Source: an uncultured bacterium
Lineage (GTDB): Bacteria > Cyanobacteriota > Vampirovibrionia > Gastranaerophilales > Gastranaerophilaceae
Direction of reading: 5' to 3'
NCBI GenBank assembly: GCA_947169755.1
Contig: CAMVQX010000013.1
Span: 1-20,364, forward strand
Length of the DNA stretch: 20,364 bases
A model generated the notes under the pieces. It was not told the DNA's origin. It ran no database searches and saw only the letters and a program-made list of their open reading frames with translations. Each line of letters opens with the position of its first letter. Position 1 is the first letter of the stretch. Of the stretch, positions 1 to 7,204 are shown piece after piece. The translations under genes and the position numbers were made by a program.

Positions 1-63
1 CAAAATGAACAAAAAATTTTAAGCTTCGTTATATAGATGTAGCAAATATGAAAGGGTTTAATT

Positions 64-408
64 ATGACAGAAGAAATTAAAAATGAAGAAATTAAAGATG
101 AAAAATGTAAATGTGACAAAAAAGCGTTAAAAATCTTTTTATTAAACATTTTGGGCTCATTTTTAGGGTGTTTGGTAGCACTTTGCGTATTTTCAGCAGC
201 CGTAAGACCGCAATTGCCGTCACCTCCTCAAATGCCATGCCATAGAATGGAACAAGCAAGATTTCATCATGAAATGGGGAGACGTCCTGAAAATATGAGA
301 CGTTTTGAAGAAAGAAAGTTTGACAAACGCTTTGAAAACAGGCAGTTCGATAAAGAAGTAGAGGGCAGACAACTCCCACCCGATATCCAAAAACCTCAAG
401 TAAAATAA
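64..408 (+). CDS. small single-pass membrane protein, Met/His/Arg-rich tail
   Basis: I do not recognise a family. The 114-residue product has an acidic/lysine-rich N-terminus with a CKC pair at residues 15-17, one hydrophobic segment at about 22-46, and a charged tail from about 47. With no cleavable signal sequence, it is probably a bitopic inner-membrane protein; tail orientation is uncertain. The tail is rich in Pro, Met and His (about 51-70) and then in Arg/Lys/Phe, with the short repeat FDKRFENRQFDK at about 86-97. AAAGGG at 51-56 precedes the ATG at a usable distance. A strong terminator follows, so it looks like the end of, or a complete, transcription unit separate from nadB. The Met/His content could hint at metal binding, but that is only a suggestion. 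Confidence 0.65.
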   Translation: MTEEIKNEEIKDEKCKCDKKALKIFLLNILGSFLGCLVALCVFSAAVRPQLPSPPQMPCHRMEQARFHHEMGRRPENMRRFEERKFDKRFENRQFDKEVEGRQLPPDIQKPQVK

Positions 409-416
409 TAAATTTT

Positions 417-447
417 AAAGGCTGTCTTTTGACAGCCTTTATTTTTA
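417..447 (+). terminator. rho-independent terminator after the small membrane gene
   Basis: A 10-bp perfect stem (AAAGGCTGTC at 417-426 with GACAGCCTTT at 431-440) encloses a TTTT loop and is followed by ATTTTTA. It lies 9 nt past the stop of the gene at 64-408 and separates it from the nadB promoter. Confidence 0.92.
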
Positions 448-469
448 ATAAAAACTTAATATTCAAAGC

Positions 470-498
470 CTGACAAAAATATTTTTTCGTATTATCAT
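470..498 (+). promoter_or_regulatory. sigma70-like promoter of nadBC
   Basis: CTGACA (470-475), a 17-nt spacer and TATCAT (493-498) give a predicted start near 505. This leaves a leader of only about 12 nt that contains the ribosome site AAAGGGA (504-510) before the ATG at 517. No NadR/NrtR-type operator is obvious. Confidence 0.6.
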
Positions 499-516
499 AT
501 TGTAAAGGGAAAACAA

Positions 517-2133
517 ATGAAATACTCTAAATATTCAACAATTATAATAGGAAGCGGAATCGCAGGTCTATATTCCGCCTTAAAAATTCAACAACAGGTA
601 AATCTACCCGACGGATTACTCCTCATAACAAAATCCAAACTAGGTGAGAGTAATTCCCGCTATGCTCAAGGCGGTATGGTTGCTGTTATGAAAGATAACA
701 AATCCGATTCAACAGCATCTCATATTTCAGATACGATAAAAGCGGGGGCAGGTTTGAGTGAATTTAATACCGTAAAATTTATCTCAGAAAATTCCGATGC
801 AGTTGTAAAAGACTTATTGAAATTTGGAGTTCAATTTGACAGAGATGAAAATAATAACCTCTGTTATACAAAAGAAGCTGCGCACAGTGTAAGAAGAATT
901 CTTCATTCAGGCGGGGATGCAACCGGTAGAATGATTGAACAGGCTCTTTGCAAAAAAGTACACGAAAATTCAAATATCGAAATTTACGAACAAACATCTG
1001 CTGTAGAACTATTAGTAAGCAACGGACAATGTAAAGGTGTTGTTGTATTTGATAATGAAACAGGAGAATATGAAACGATATATTCATCTGCCATTATTCT
1101 TGCAACAGGCGGTATAGGGCAATTGTATAAATACACAACTAATCCTGTCGGCGCAACAGGAGACGGTATAGCACTAGCCTACAGGGCGGGGGCTGTTATG
1201 CAGGATATGGAATTTGTTCAATTCCATCCGACAGCATTAGCAATAGATACAGATGAAAACAGATTTTTAATTAGCGAAGCTGTCAGAGGCGAAGGTGCAA
1301 AACTCTGTGATGCTGACGGCGTTGAGTTTATGTCAAAATATGATGAAAGAAAAGAACTTGCACCAAGAGATATCGTTACACGTGCAAACTTCAATGAAAT
1401 GCAAAAAAATAACACTAATAACGTGTATCTCAATGCAACGTGTATTGACAGCAAAAAACTCAGCTTAAGATTTCCTAACATTTCAAAAAAATGTCTTGAA
1501 AACGGAATTGATATTTCAAAAGATTTTATTCCGGTAGCTCCGGCTGCACACTATTTTATGGGCGGAGTAAAGACAAATCTTGAAGGACAAACTTCAATCA
1601 ACGGCTTATATGCAATCGGAGAAGTTGCATCAACAGGTTTGCATGGCGGAAACAGACTCGCAAGCAATTCTCTGTTGGAATGTGTAGTTTGTGCGTATTC
1701 TGTTGCAAATTATTTAAAAACAATAGAACTAAAAACACCTAAGCAAATTGATGAAGAAATAAAATCCAGGATTGATGAATATAATAATGAAGATTTAATA
1801 CTTGAAGAATTTGATGTAAGTGAATTAAAGTCTCAATTGCAAAATATTATGTGGGATTATGTCGGAATTCTGCGTGATGAAAGAAAATTAACCGCAGCAC
1901 TGGAAAAAATTGACATTCTTCAAACAAAATTTGCAAGAAATTCTAAATGCCTGAATATTCAGGAATATGAATTTAAAAATATGCTCTCGGTTGCAAAATT
2001 AATTGCATATTGTGCTTTATCAAGAAAAGAATCCAGAGGAGCACATTATAGAGAAGATTTCCCGCAAACAAATGATGAATGTATTCACAGTATAATAACA
2101 AAAGAAGAAGGAGTTCCCGAATTTGTTAAGTAA
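517..2133 (+). CDS. nadB: L-aspartate oxidase (NadB)
   Basis: FAD enzyme that oxidises L-aspartate to iminoaspartate, the first step of de novo NAD synthesis; NadA (not in this window) then forms quinolinate. The 538-residue length is normal. It shows the N-terminal FAD site GSGIAG (12-17), the SRYAQGG block, HSGGDATGRMIEQAL, FVQFHPTAL, SEAVRGEGAKL, PAAHYFMGGV and the C-terminal GLHGGNRLASNSLLE. These contain the His and Arg residues known to bind the dicarboxylate in the NadB/succinate dehydrogenase family. The C-terminal helical domain keeps the RESRGAHYREDFP sequence of the family. The start has AAAGGGA at 504-510. The 3' end overlaps nadC by 11 nt, so the two are cotranscribed and probably translationally coupled. 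Confidence 0.96.
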   Translation: MKYSKYSTIIIGSGIAGLYSALKIQQQVNLPDGLLLITKSKLGESNSRYAQGGMVAVMKDNKSDSTASHISDTIKAGAGLSEFNTVKFISENSDAVVKDLLKFGVQFDRDENNNLCYTKEAAHSVRRILHSGGDATGRMIEQALCKKVHENSNIEIYEQTSAVELLVSNGQCKGVVVFDNETGEYETIYSSAIILATGGIGQLYKYTTNPVGATGDGIALAYRAGAVMQDMEFVQFHPTALAIDTDENRFLISEAVRGEGAKLCDADGVEFMSKYDERKELAPRDIVTRANFNEMQKNNTNNVYLNATCIDSKKLSLRFPNISKKCLENGIDISKDFIPVAPAAHYFMGGVKTNLEGQTSINGLYAIGEVASTGLHGGNRLASNSLLECVVCAYSVANYLKTIELKTPKQIDEEIKSRIDEYNNEDLILEEFDVSELKSQLQNIMWDYVGILRDERKLTAALEKIDILQTKFARNSKCLNIQEYEFKNMLSVAKLIAYCALSRKESRGAHYREDFPQTNDECIHSIITKEEGVPEFVK

Positions 2134-2956
2134 GTTTTATATTACGGATCATATAAAATCCGCATTGCAAGAAGATATCGGATTTGGAGATATTACAACA
2201 GAAAATCTTGCAGGAGAAAATGATTTTTTAAAAGCCGAATTAAATACAAGAAGTGAAGGTATTCTTTGCGGTTGCCAAGTATTTAAGAGAGTTTTTGAAG
2301 TTTTGTCTGATGATGTTGAAATAGAATTTTATTTTAAAGATGGCGATAAAATTCAAAAAGGTGATAAAATAGCTGATTTAAAAGGTCCGGCAAAAGATAT
2401 TTTGATGGGTGAGAGGCTTGCACTGAATTATATTCAAAGAATGTCCGGTATCGCGACAGAAACAAGAAAATACCAAGAAGCTATAAAACCATTTCACGCA
2501 AAAATAGTTGATACAAGAAAAACCACTCCGAATTTCAGAGCATTTGAGAAGTATTCGGTCTTTACAGGCGGAGGCGCTCTTCATAGATTTAACTTGTCAG
2601 ATTGCGCAATGATAAAAGATAACCATATAAAACTTGCAGGCTCTATAACAAATGCGGTAAGCAAATTGCGTAATACGATTTCTTTCACACACAAAATTGA
2701 AGTTGAATGTGATACATTAGAACAAGTGAAAGAAGCAGTTGAAGTTGGTGCTGATATAATTATGCTTGATAACATGCCGGTCGATATTATGAAACAGGCA
2801 ATACAATATATTAATAAACGTGCTATTGTTGAAGCAAGCGGAAATGTTAACTTAAATACAGTCAATTCAATTGCATCAACAGGAGTTGATATAATATCTT
2901 CAAGTGCAATTGTCGCAAAAGCTCCGACATTGGATTTAGCATTAGATATTAACTAG
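2123..2956 (+). CDS. nadC: quinolinate phosphoribosyltransferase, decarboxylating (NadC)
   Basis: Converts quinolinate and PRPP to nicotinate mononucleotide, CO2 and pyrophosphate, the step after NadB and NadA. The 277 residues have the full family pattern: EDIGFGDITTE near the N-terminus, GERLALNYIQRMSGIAT, DTRKTTPNFRAFEKY, GGGALHRFNLSD, IKDNHI, EVECDTLEQ, DIIMLDNM and VEASGNV. These build the open alpha/beta-barrel active site with its Arg, Lys and His carboxylate and PRPP contacts. The start is a TTG inside the 3' end of nadB. It is supported by AAGGAG at 2108-2113, exactly 9 nt upstream, and no ATG is suitably placed. The stop overlaps the convergent gene on the other strand by 8 nt. Confidence 0.96.
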   Translation: MLSKFYITDHIKSALQEDIGFGDITTENLAGENDFLKAELNTRSEGILCGCQVFKRVFEVLSDDVEIEFYFKDGDKIQKGDKIADLKGPAKDILMGERLALNYIQRMSGIATETRKYQEAIKPFHAKIVDTRKTTPNFRAFEKYSVFTGGGALHRFNLSDCAMIKDNHIKLAGSITNAVSKLRNTISFTHKIEVECDTLEQVKEAVEVGADIIMLDNMPVDIMKQAIQYINKRAIVEASGNVNLNTVNSIASTGVDIISSSAIVAKAPTLDLALDIN

Positions 2957-3170
2957 ATTTGAATATATTTTCGTCTTTTAACTCTGTTCTGTTCACCAAA
3001 AGTCCGCATTTTGAGCAAGCTAAAGTCTCACCGGTACTATCCACCGGCAGGAATGTGTGTTCACATTCTGTTTCATCAGCAACATCCTCGGCAAAAGGAT
3101 CAAATTTTTCCTTTCGCTCATAATTTTTCTTTGGATTAATCCATTTTACAATCAATTCAATAAGATACAT
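2949..3170 (-). CDS. 73-residue zinc-ribbon-like protein
   Basis: Not a family I can name. It has a hydrophobic/aromatic N-terminal helix (1-12, MYLIELIVKWIN), a charged linker, and a probable metal site with C36 and H38 followed by C52 and C55 in CSKCG. The spacing C-x-H...C-x2-C is that of a small rubredoxin- or ribbon-type zinc knuckle. Its ATG overlaps the cdd stop as TAATG and there is no clear ribosome site of its own, so translation is probably coupled to cdd. Its own stop lies inside the end of the convergent nadC. A role in nucleotide metabolism would be a guess from position only. Confidence 0.7.
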   Translation of the reverse strand: MYLIELIVKWINPKKNYERKEKFDPFAEDVADETECEHTFLPVDSTGETLACSKCGLLVNRTELKDENIFKSS

Positions 3171-3553
3171 TATAATTTAAACGTTTCCGGCAAAAGTTCA
3201 TCCAAGCTGTACACTTTTATTCCGTCACCCATTTTAACAATCACATCAAGCCCGCTATCACTCTTAAATTCACTCAGCACTTGTCTGCATGCGCCGCAAG
3301 GTGTACAATTATCCATATTGGGAGAATAAATTGCAACCGCTTTAATTTTTCTTTCACCGTCTAATATTGCAGAACCAACCGCATTTCGCTCTGCGCATAT
3401 TGCCAAACCGTAGCTTGAATTTTCAAAATTACAGCCTTTATAAATTTTGTCATTTTCGGTCAAAACACACGCTCCGACAGCAAACTTTGAATATGGTGCG
3501 TACGCATTTCTTGAGGCTTCTTTTGCCAATTCTATCATTTCTTCATAGGTCAT
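3170..3553 (-). CDS. cdd: cytidine deaminase
   Basis: Zinc enzyme of pyrimidine salvage that deaminates cytidine and deoxycytidine to uridine and deoxyuridine. At 127 residues it is the short, homotetrameric type. It shows AYAPYSKFAVGA, the NFENSSYGL substrate loop, the catalytic CAERNA (zinc ligand C53, proton-shuttle E55) and PCGACRQ (zinc ligands C86 and C89). The start ATG at 3551-3553 gives the usual N-terminus. The upstream sequence is very AT-rich with a TATAAA about 8 nt before the ATG and no Shine-Dalgarno, so a very short or absent leader is possible. The stop overlaps the ATG of the 73-residue gene. Confidence 0.95.
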   Translation of the reverse strand: MTYEEMIELAKEASRNAYAPYSKFAVGACVLTENDKIYKGCNFENSSYGLAICAERNAVGSAILDGERKIKAVAIYSPNMDNCTPCGACRQVLSEFKSDSGLDVIVKMGDGIKVYSLDELLPETFKL

Positions 3554-3608
3554 ATTTTTAATTTATAACTATTTTAATTATTTTAAATCAGTTAATTATA
3601 TGAGATTG

Positions 3609-3617
3609 TGCTATAAT
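3609..3617 (+). promoter_or_regulatory. extended -10 promoter directly before the ATG at 3624
   Basis: TGcTATAAT (3609-3617) is a perfect -10 hexamer with the extended TG. It ends 6 nt before the ATG at 3624, so the predicted transcription start coincides with the start codon and the mRNA would be leaderless. No convincing -35 is seen. Confidence 0.55.
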
Positions 3618-3623
3618 AAAATT

Positions 3624-4421
3624 ATGAAAACTTTTCTTAAAATTTTTATAATATTTTTCTTTTTAATAAGTCCCGCAAAAGCAATTACTTTTGATGTACT
3701 TGTTTTGCCTGCAGATATTTTTCAAACAAAAGAAAATTATTACAATTTTGAAGAAGTATCCGAAATTGTATCGAATGATTTGATAAAAAATTTCAACAAA
3801 TCTAACGGAAAAATAAAATCTCCGGATTTATATATGGTAAAAGCTCAGTTTGAACAAAATCAAAATGCAAAACAAATGCTGCAAAATGCAATGAACAAAT
3901 ACAAAAATTCAAACAGCATTGATTATTCCGCATTTAAAGAAATATCAAATTTATTTAATTGCAAATCTGTTATTCTGGTTTCAAGCTCTGTTATGACAAA
4001 TAAAAATTCTCTAAAACGCAGTTTATGGGAAATTTTGGAAATATCATCAACATTTGACATCACATATCCATACAGACTGGAAACTTCAGTTGTGCTTTTG
4101 GATACTGTTAATAATGTCGTTATGTGGAGCAACAATTATTCAACAAAAATAGGAGCAAATGATAATATATTTGCAGCTAAAAATTTTGCACAGGCAAACG
4201 GCGAATATGAAAAAATAAAATTATATTCTCAAACTGTTGTAGCACCGTCAGCTTCTCAAAATATCATGTTAAGATTTTTCCCAAAATCAATAAAACCTTA
4301 TGAAACAAAAGTGGAAGATACAGGCGGGGCACTCAGGTATGATGCAAGGACTTTGCCTGAAAAACCTCGTCCAAAAAATGACGATGTTCCTTATACAGGG
4401 GATATGCTATTTGAGTTTTAG
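3624..4421 (+). CDS. exported protein of unknown function, possible CsgG/LpoB-like fold
   Basis: An upstream in-frame ATG exists at 3600. I choose 3624 because it begins a clean signal peptide (MKTFLKIFIIFFFLISPAKA, then ITFDV) and sits just after a perfect -10 box; the upstream reading would add eight residues in front. The product is 265 residues, about 245 after cleavage, and soluble in the periplasm or attached outside. No lipobox is seen. The middle (FNCKSVILVSSSVM, then YRLETSVVLLDTVNNVVMWSNNYS) resembles the strand pattern of CsgG, LpoB and TolB-N type proteins, where a polar strand ending in a W-S turn is common. This is a weak, fold-level impression. The C-terminus is Pro/charged. 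The gene ends 4 nt inside the convergent small membrane gene. Confidence 0.75.
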   Translation: MKTFLKIFIIFFFLISPAKAITFDVLVLPADIFQTKENYYNFEEVSEIVSNDLIKNFNKSNGKIKSPDLYMVKAQFEQNQNAKQMLQNAMNKYKNSNSIDYSAFKEISNLFNCKSVILVSSSVMTNKNSLKRSLWEILEISSTFDITYPYRLETSVVLLDTVNNVVMWSNNYSTKIGANDNIFAAKNFAQANGEYEKIKLYSQTVVAPSASQNIMLRFFPKSIKPYETKVEDTGGALRYDARTLPEKPRPKNDDVPYTGDMLFEF

Positions 4422-4720
4422 CGGTTTTTGGATGAATTTTTTCGCTTGTTCATATCATCAATACTGTTTTGCAGATTGTGTTTAATTTTGTTACGCATTT
4501 CTTCATGAATATCATTTTTGCTGTTATCATATTGAATATTTTTTGATTGAATATCTTTGCGATTTAAAGGTCTCATCATCTCAATTTGAGAAGGTGTAGG
4601 TGAAGATACTATATTATCAAGCTCTCTAAATCTGTCTTTTATATCAATAAAAGCAACAACGAATACAGTAAATATTGACAAGAATATAAAAAAGTTTTTC
4701 ATAATTATAAATTCTAACAT
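4418..4720 (-). CDS. small membrane-anchored protein
   Basis: Unrecognised. The 100-residue product has one hydrophobic N-terminal segment (about 4-25) that reads as an uncleaved anchor, followed by a hydrophilic, Asn/Lys/Asp-rich tail (26-100) with no motif I know. Two starts are possible: 4720, with TATTAT at 4728-4733 ending 7 nt upstream (leaderless type), and an in-frame ATG at 4702 (MKNFFIF). Neither has a Shine-Dalgarno. I give the longer form. It overlaps the end of the convergent exported-protein gene by 4 nt. Confidence 0.6.
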   Translation of the reverse strand: MLEFIIMKNFFIFLSIFTVFVVAFIDIKDRFRELDNIVSSPTPSQIEMMRPLNRKDIQSKNIQYDNSKNDIHEEMRNKIKHNLQNSIDDMNKRKNSSKNR

Positions 4721-4765
4721 TCAAAATATAATATTAAATTGAACAAACAGGCAATCTTTAAGAAC

Positions 4766-4794
4766 TTGCATTAAACTGTTTGAAATGATAAAAT
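4766..4794 (+). promoter_or_regulatory. promoter of the zinc-ribbon and radical SAM genes
   Basis: TTGCAT (4766-4771), a 17-nt spacer and TAAAAT (4789-4794) with an extended TGA in front. The predicted start near 4801 leaves a leader of about 16 nt holding the ribosome site AAAGAGGGA before the ATG at 4817. Confidence 0.65.
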
Positions 4795-4816
4795 AATCTG
4801 GAAAGAGGGAAATTTT

Positions 4817-4984
4817 ATGGCAAGATTAGTAAGACCTACATGGGCAATAAGATGCGTACAATCAGGCTGCAAAACATTATTTGAAGTAGCAGAACTTGAA
4901 AAAGGCAAACAACAGGAAGTTGTATGCCCAAATTGCGGTGAACACTATGTTTATCCTATAAATGATGATGAGCAACAGCAATAA
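4817..4984 (+). CDS. 55-residue zinc-ribbon protein
   Basis: A short gene with a strong ribosome site (AAAGAGGGA, 4802-4810) and its own promoter. The product has two cysteine pairs, C13/C18 (CVQSGC) and C37/C40 (CPNCG), with a central charged stretch, which is the layout of a single treble-clef or ribbon zinc domain. The tail is acidic and glutamine-rich. It overlaps the start of the following radical SAM gene by 17-23 nt depending on which ATG is used there, so the two are cotranscribed. Function unknown. A regulatory or RNA-binding ribbon is common for such proteins, but nothing here proves it. Confidence 0.8.
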   Translation: MARLVRPTWAIRCVQSGCKTLFEVAELEKGKQQEVVCPNCGEHYVYPINDDEQQQ

Positions 4985-5888
4985 ACGTTATACGCAATTT
5001 AGTGAATATTTGAAAGAAAAATTCGGCGTCAGAGTTTATAAAATTACCCTTGATGCCGGATTTTCTTGTCCTAACAGAGACGGAACGATATCAACAGGCG
5101 GTTGTATATTTTGTGATGACGGAGGAAGTTTTTCCAAAGCTCACTCAAACCTTTTACCTATAAATGAACAAGTTATAGTCGGAATTGAATATTTAAAAAA
5201 AAGATTTAAAGCTGAAAAATTCATGTCATACTTTCAAGCTTTTTCAAACACTTATAAACCCCTAAATGAACTTGAAACGATATATTCACAGGCCCTCAAT
5301 CATCCTGATATAGTCGGGATTTCAATAGGCACAAGACCTGACTGTGTTGATGATGAAAAAATAAAACTAATATCTTCATACACGAAAGATTATGAAACCT
5401 GGATAGAATACGGGCTTCAAACAATTCATAATAAAACTCTGAAAAAAATAAACAGAGGGCACGATTATGAGTGCTTTTTAAAAGCTTACGAAAAAACAAA
5501 AAATGCAGGAATAAAGGTTTGCACTCATGTAATTTTTGGAATGTGGGAAAATCATGATGAAATTATGCAAACAGCCAAAGAGCTTGCAAGATTAGAAGTT
5601 GACGGAGTAAAAATTCATATGCTTTGCGCACTTGAAGGTACAAAATTAGCCCAAATGTATGCTAAAGGTGAAATAGATTTTATGAGTGAAGATGAATATA
5701 TTCAAACAGTCTGCGATTTTTTGGAATATCTGCCTAAAAAAACAACAATTCAGCGATTGGCAGGCAACGGCTGGAACGCTACTCTTGTAGCACCAAAATG
5801 GCTAGGCAAAAAATGGGATTGCTTAAATAAAATTGACAGAGAACTCATAAAACGAAATTCATTCCAAGGAAAAAATATCACTACGTAA
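4962..5888 (+). CDS. radical SAM protein, YhcC/TIGR01212 type
   Basis: A 308-residue radical SAM enzyme of the YhcC family, whose reaction is not firmly known to me. The N-terminal segment KRYTQFSEYLKEKFGVRVYK is characteristic of the family. The 4Fe-4S ligands are C36, C48 and C51 in FSCPNRDGTISTGGCIFC; the wide first gap is typical of YhcC/Elp3-like members rather than the classic CxxxCxxC. Further marks are SYFQAFSNTY, GISIGTRPDC, WIEYGLQT, INRGHDYECF, CTHVIFGMW and VDGVKIHMLCALEGTKL. Three consecutive ATGs (4962, 4965, 4968) are possible starts; all lie inside the zinc-ribbon gene, suggesting coupled translation. A role in tRNA or other RNA modification is often assumed for relatives. Confidence 0.9.
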   Translation: MMMSNSNKRYTQFSEYLKEKFGVRVYKITLDAGFSCPNRDGTISTGGCIFCDDGGSFSKAHSNLLPINEQVIVGIEYLKKRFKAEKFMSYFQAFSNTYKPLNELETIYSQALNHPDIVGISIGTRPDCVDDEKIKLISSYTKDYETWIEYGLQTIHNKTLKKINRGHDYECFLKAYEKTKNAGIKVCTHVIFGMWENHDEIMQTAKELARLEVDGVKIHMLCALEGTKLAQMYAKGEIDFMSEDEYIQTVCDFLEYLPKKTTIQRLAGNGWNATLVAPKWLGKKWDCLNKIDRELIKRNSFQGKNITT

Positions 5889-5926
5889 CATTTGTTTACA
5901 TTATAGCAAAAATATTCCTTTACGCA

Positions 5927-5935
5927 TGTTATGAT
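5927..5935 (+). promoter_or_regulatory. extended -10 promoter of the two unknown genes
   Basis: TGtTATGAT (5927-5935) is an extended -10 box. The predicted start lies at about 5942, just ahead of the ATG at 5949, and the AAAGGAAA ribosome site is at 5936-5943. If the start falls at 5942 the ribosome site would be clipped, so the true start may be slightly upstream or another promoter may be used. Confidence 0.4.
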
Positions 5936-5948
5936 AAAGGAAATAATA

Positions 5949-6692
5949 ATGGAGAAAAATATGTTAACTATTCAACCTGCACAATTTAGAGTCGCATTTG
6001 AAGCTAAACAACTCAGAGAAGAACAAATAAATGCTATGTTGTCGAGACGCTCTTTATCTCCTGAACAGATAGCTTTGTTAGAACAGCAGGATTTAACACC
6101 TGAACAGGAAGATTTGTTAGAAGAACATAAATATCGAACCGAGTATAATGAAATGACAAGCCAAAGAGATGAATTTACGAAATTGGCTTCTGACAACAAT
6201 GTTAAAATACCCGAATTCGCAAAAAAGGGACTTAGAGGCGGTGCTGTTATAACTTCCGGTATCTTAGGCGGAATGGCTGCCGGTTGGGGTACAAAAAAAT
6301 CAATTAAAGGATTTGAAAAAATCGCAAATTCAAAATTTGTAAAAGATGCTAAAACTCAAATGAAAGCTACAAGTAAATTTGCAAAAGAATCAATAAAAAC
6401 CTTAAAAACAAACTTCATTGAATCCGAAGCATATAAACTCCACCAAGCAAGACTTGAAAAAGGTCGTCAATCAAAATTCTGGGGACCTGTTCTCAAGTTC
6501 TTTGGTTCAATTGGCAAAGGCATAAAGTTTGCTTATACAAAAGTTAAAAACGGCATAAAATTTGTTATTAATAAAATAAAAGGCGTAAAATCTGAAACCT
6601 ATAAAAAGGCAGCAGTAAATACAGTAGGTGTTTCAAGTGGTATTGCATCAGGTGCTGCAGCATTAAAAGAAAGTAATGAGGCTAAAAAATAG
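5949..6692 (+). CDS. unknown Lys/Gly-rich protein with PEQ repeat
   Basis: I do not recognise it. The ATG at 5949 has AAAGGA (5936-5941) at good spacing; an in-frame ATG at 5931 lies within the -10 box and is unlikely. The product is 247 residues. The N-terminal third is acidic/helical and holds a 13-residue duplication, SLSPEQIALLEQQ followed by DLTPEQEDLLEEH. Next comes a Gly/Ala-rich hydrophobic hairpin (GGAVITSGILGGMAAGWG), then a very basic region with Lys about every three or four residues (for example KFFGSIGKGIKFAYTKVK), and a final small-residue hydrophobic stretch (GVSSGIASGAAAL). No signal peptide. The basic amphipathic helices suggest membrane or nucleic-acid contact. It sits 1 nt from the next gene, which has a similar build. 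Confidence 0.75.
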   Translation: MEKNMLTIQPAQFRVAFEAKQLREEQINAMLSRRSLSPEQIALLEQQDLTPEQEDLLEEHKYRTEYNEMTSQRDEFTKLASDNNVKIPEFAKKGLRGGAVITSGILGGMAAGWGTKKSIKGFEKIANSKFVKDAKTQMKATSKFAKESIKTLKTNFIESEAYKLHQARLEKGRQSKFWGPVLKFFGSIGKGIKFAYTKVKNGIKFVINKIKGVKSETYKKAAVNTVGVSSGIASGAAALKESNEAKK

Positions 6693-6693
6693 T

Positions 6694-7164
6694 ATGATTA
6701 GTGCTATTACGTTTACTTCAAATACATCAGATGATAAACGCAAAAAAGCCGAAAAAGATGTTGTAACAGGCGGCGGCGCAGTTGCGGCAACTACTGCTGC
6801 AACCAGAGGCAAAGCGGCAAAATCAGGATTTGATATGTTTGCTTCTTCCAAAGAGGTTGCTCAAGGAATGAAAAATGTTACAAATGCCACTAAAGAAGCT
6901 CAGGCTGTTACCAAAAAAACTATGACACTTTGGGGTAAAGTTTGCGAAAACGCAAAATGGGCAAAAAATGCAGTTTTAAATTGGGGTGCAAAATTTAAAA
7001 ACCTTAAATATGTAAAACCATTGGTTGAAAGCAGAGTGTTCCGTGGCTGCGCAGGAGCTTTGGGCTATGGCTTTGGAGCTATAACAATGATTTCAGGATT
7101 AGCTGACATATTTAATTTTGCAACAAATGCAGCCCAAGGACATTTAGGAAAAAATGAAGATTAA
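6694..7164 (+). CDS. unknown Lys/Ala-rich protein with hydrophobic C-terminus
   Basis: Unrecognised 156-residue product if started at the ATG at 6694, one nucleotide after the upstream stop; an in-frame ATG at 6676 would overlap by 17 nt. Neither start has a strong ribosome site, which suggests translational coupling. It begins with a Ser/Thr-rich head, then has a Gly/Ala-rich stretch (VTGGGAVAATTAATRGKAA), a basic helical middle with Trp residues (LWGKVCENAKWAKNAVLNW) and a hydrophobic C-terminal segment (RGCAGALGYGFGAITMISG). The order charged head, Gly/Ala segment, basic helices, small-residue hydrophobic end echoes the upstream protein. The two may therefore be diverged relatives or partners; this is inferred from layout, not alignment. 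Confidence 0.7.
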   Translation: MISAITFTSNTSDDKRKKAEKDVVTGGGAVAATTAATRGKAAKSGFDMFASSKEVAQGMKNVTNATKEAQAVTKKTMTLWGKVCENAKWAKNAVLNWGAKFKNLKYVKPLVESRVFRGCAGALGYGFGAITMISGLADIFNFATNAAQGHLGKNED

Positions 7165-7169
7165 TTCTA

Positions 7170-7198
7170 TTGTTATAAACTTAAAATCGTGCTAAGCT
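7170..7198 (+). promoter_or_regulatory. promoter of folP-gatB-SIS, predicted leaderless
   Basis: TTGTTA (7170-7175), a 17-nt spacer and TAAGCT (7193-7198) preceded by TGc, an extended -10. The hexamer is a weak match, but it ends 6 nt before the ATG at 7205 and no Shine-Dalgarno is present, so the transcript probably starts at the ATG. Confidence 0.45.
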
Positions 7199-7204
7199 AA
7201 TGCT

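Noticed and set aside
409..516. Possible riboswitch or NAD-responsive leader ahead of nadB
   Set aside because: The region is accounted for by a terminator and a promoter, and the predicted leader is only about 12 nt long.
3057..3561. Plus-strand frames opposite cdd and its zinc-ribbon partner
   Set aside because: Composition is unlike a protein family, and the opposite strand encodes a complete cytidine deaminase with all catalytic residues.
5931..5948. ATG at 5931 as the start of the first unknown protein
   Set aside because: It lies within the predicted -10 box and upstream of the AAAGGA site that serves the ATG at 5949.
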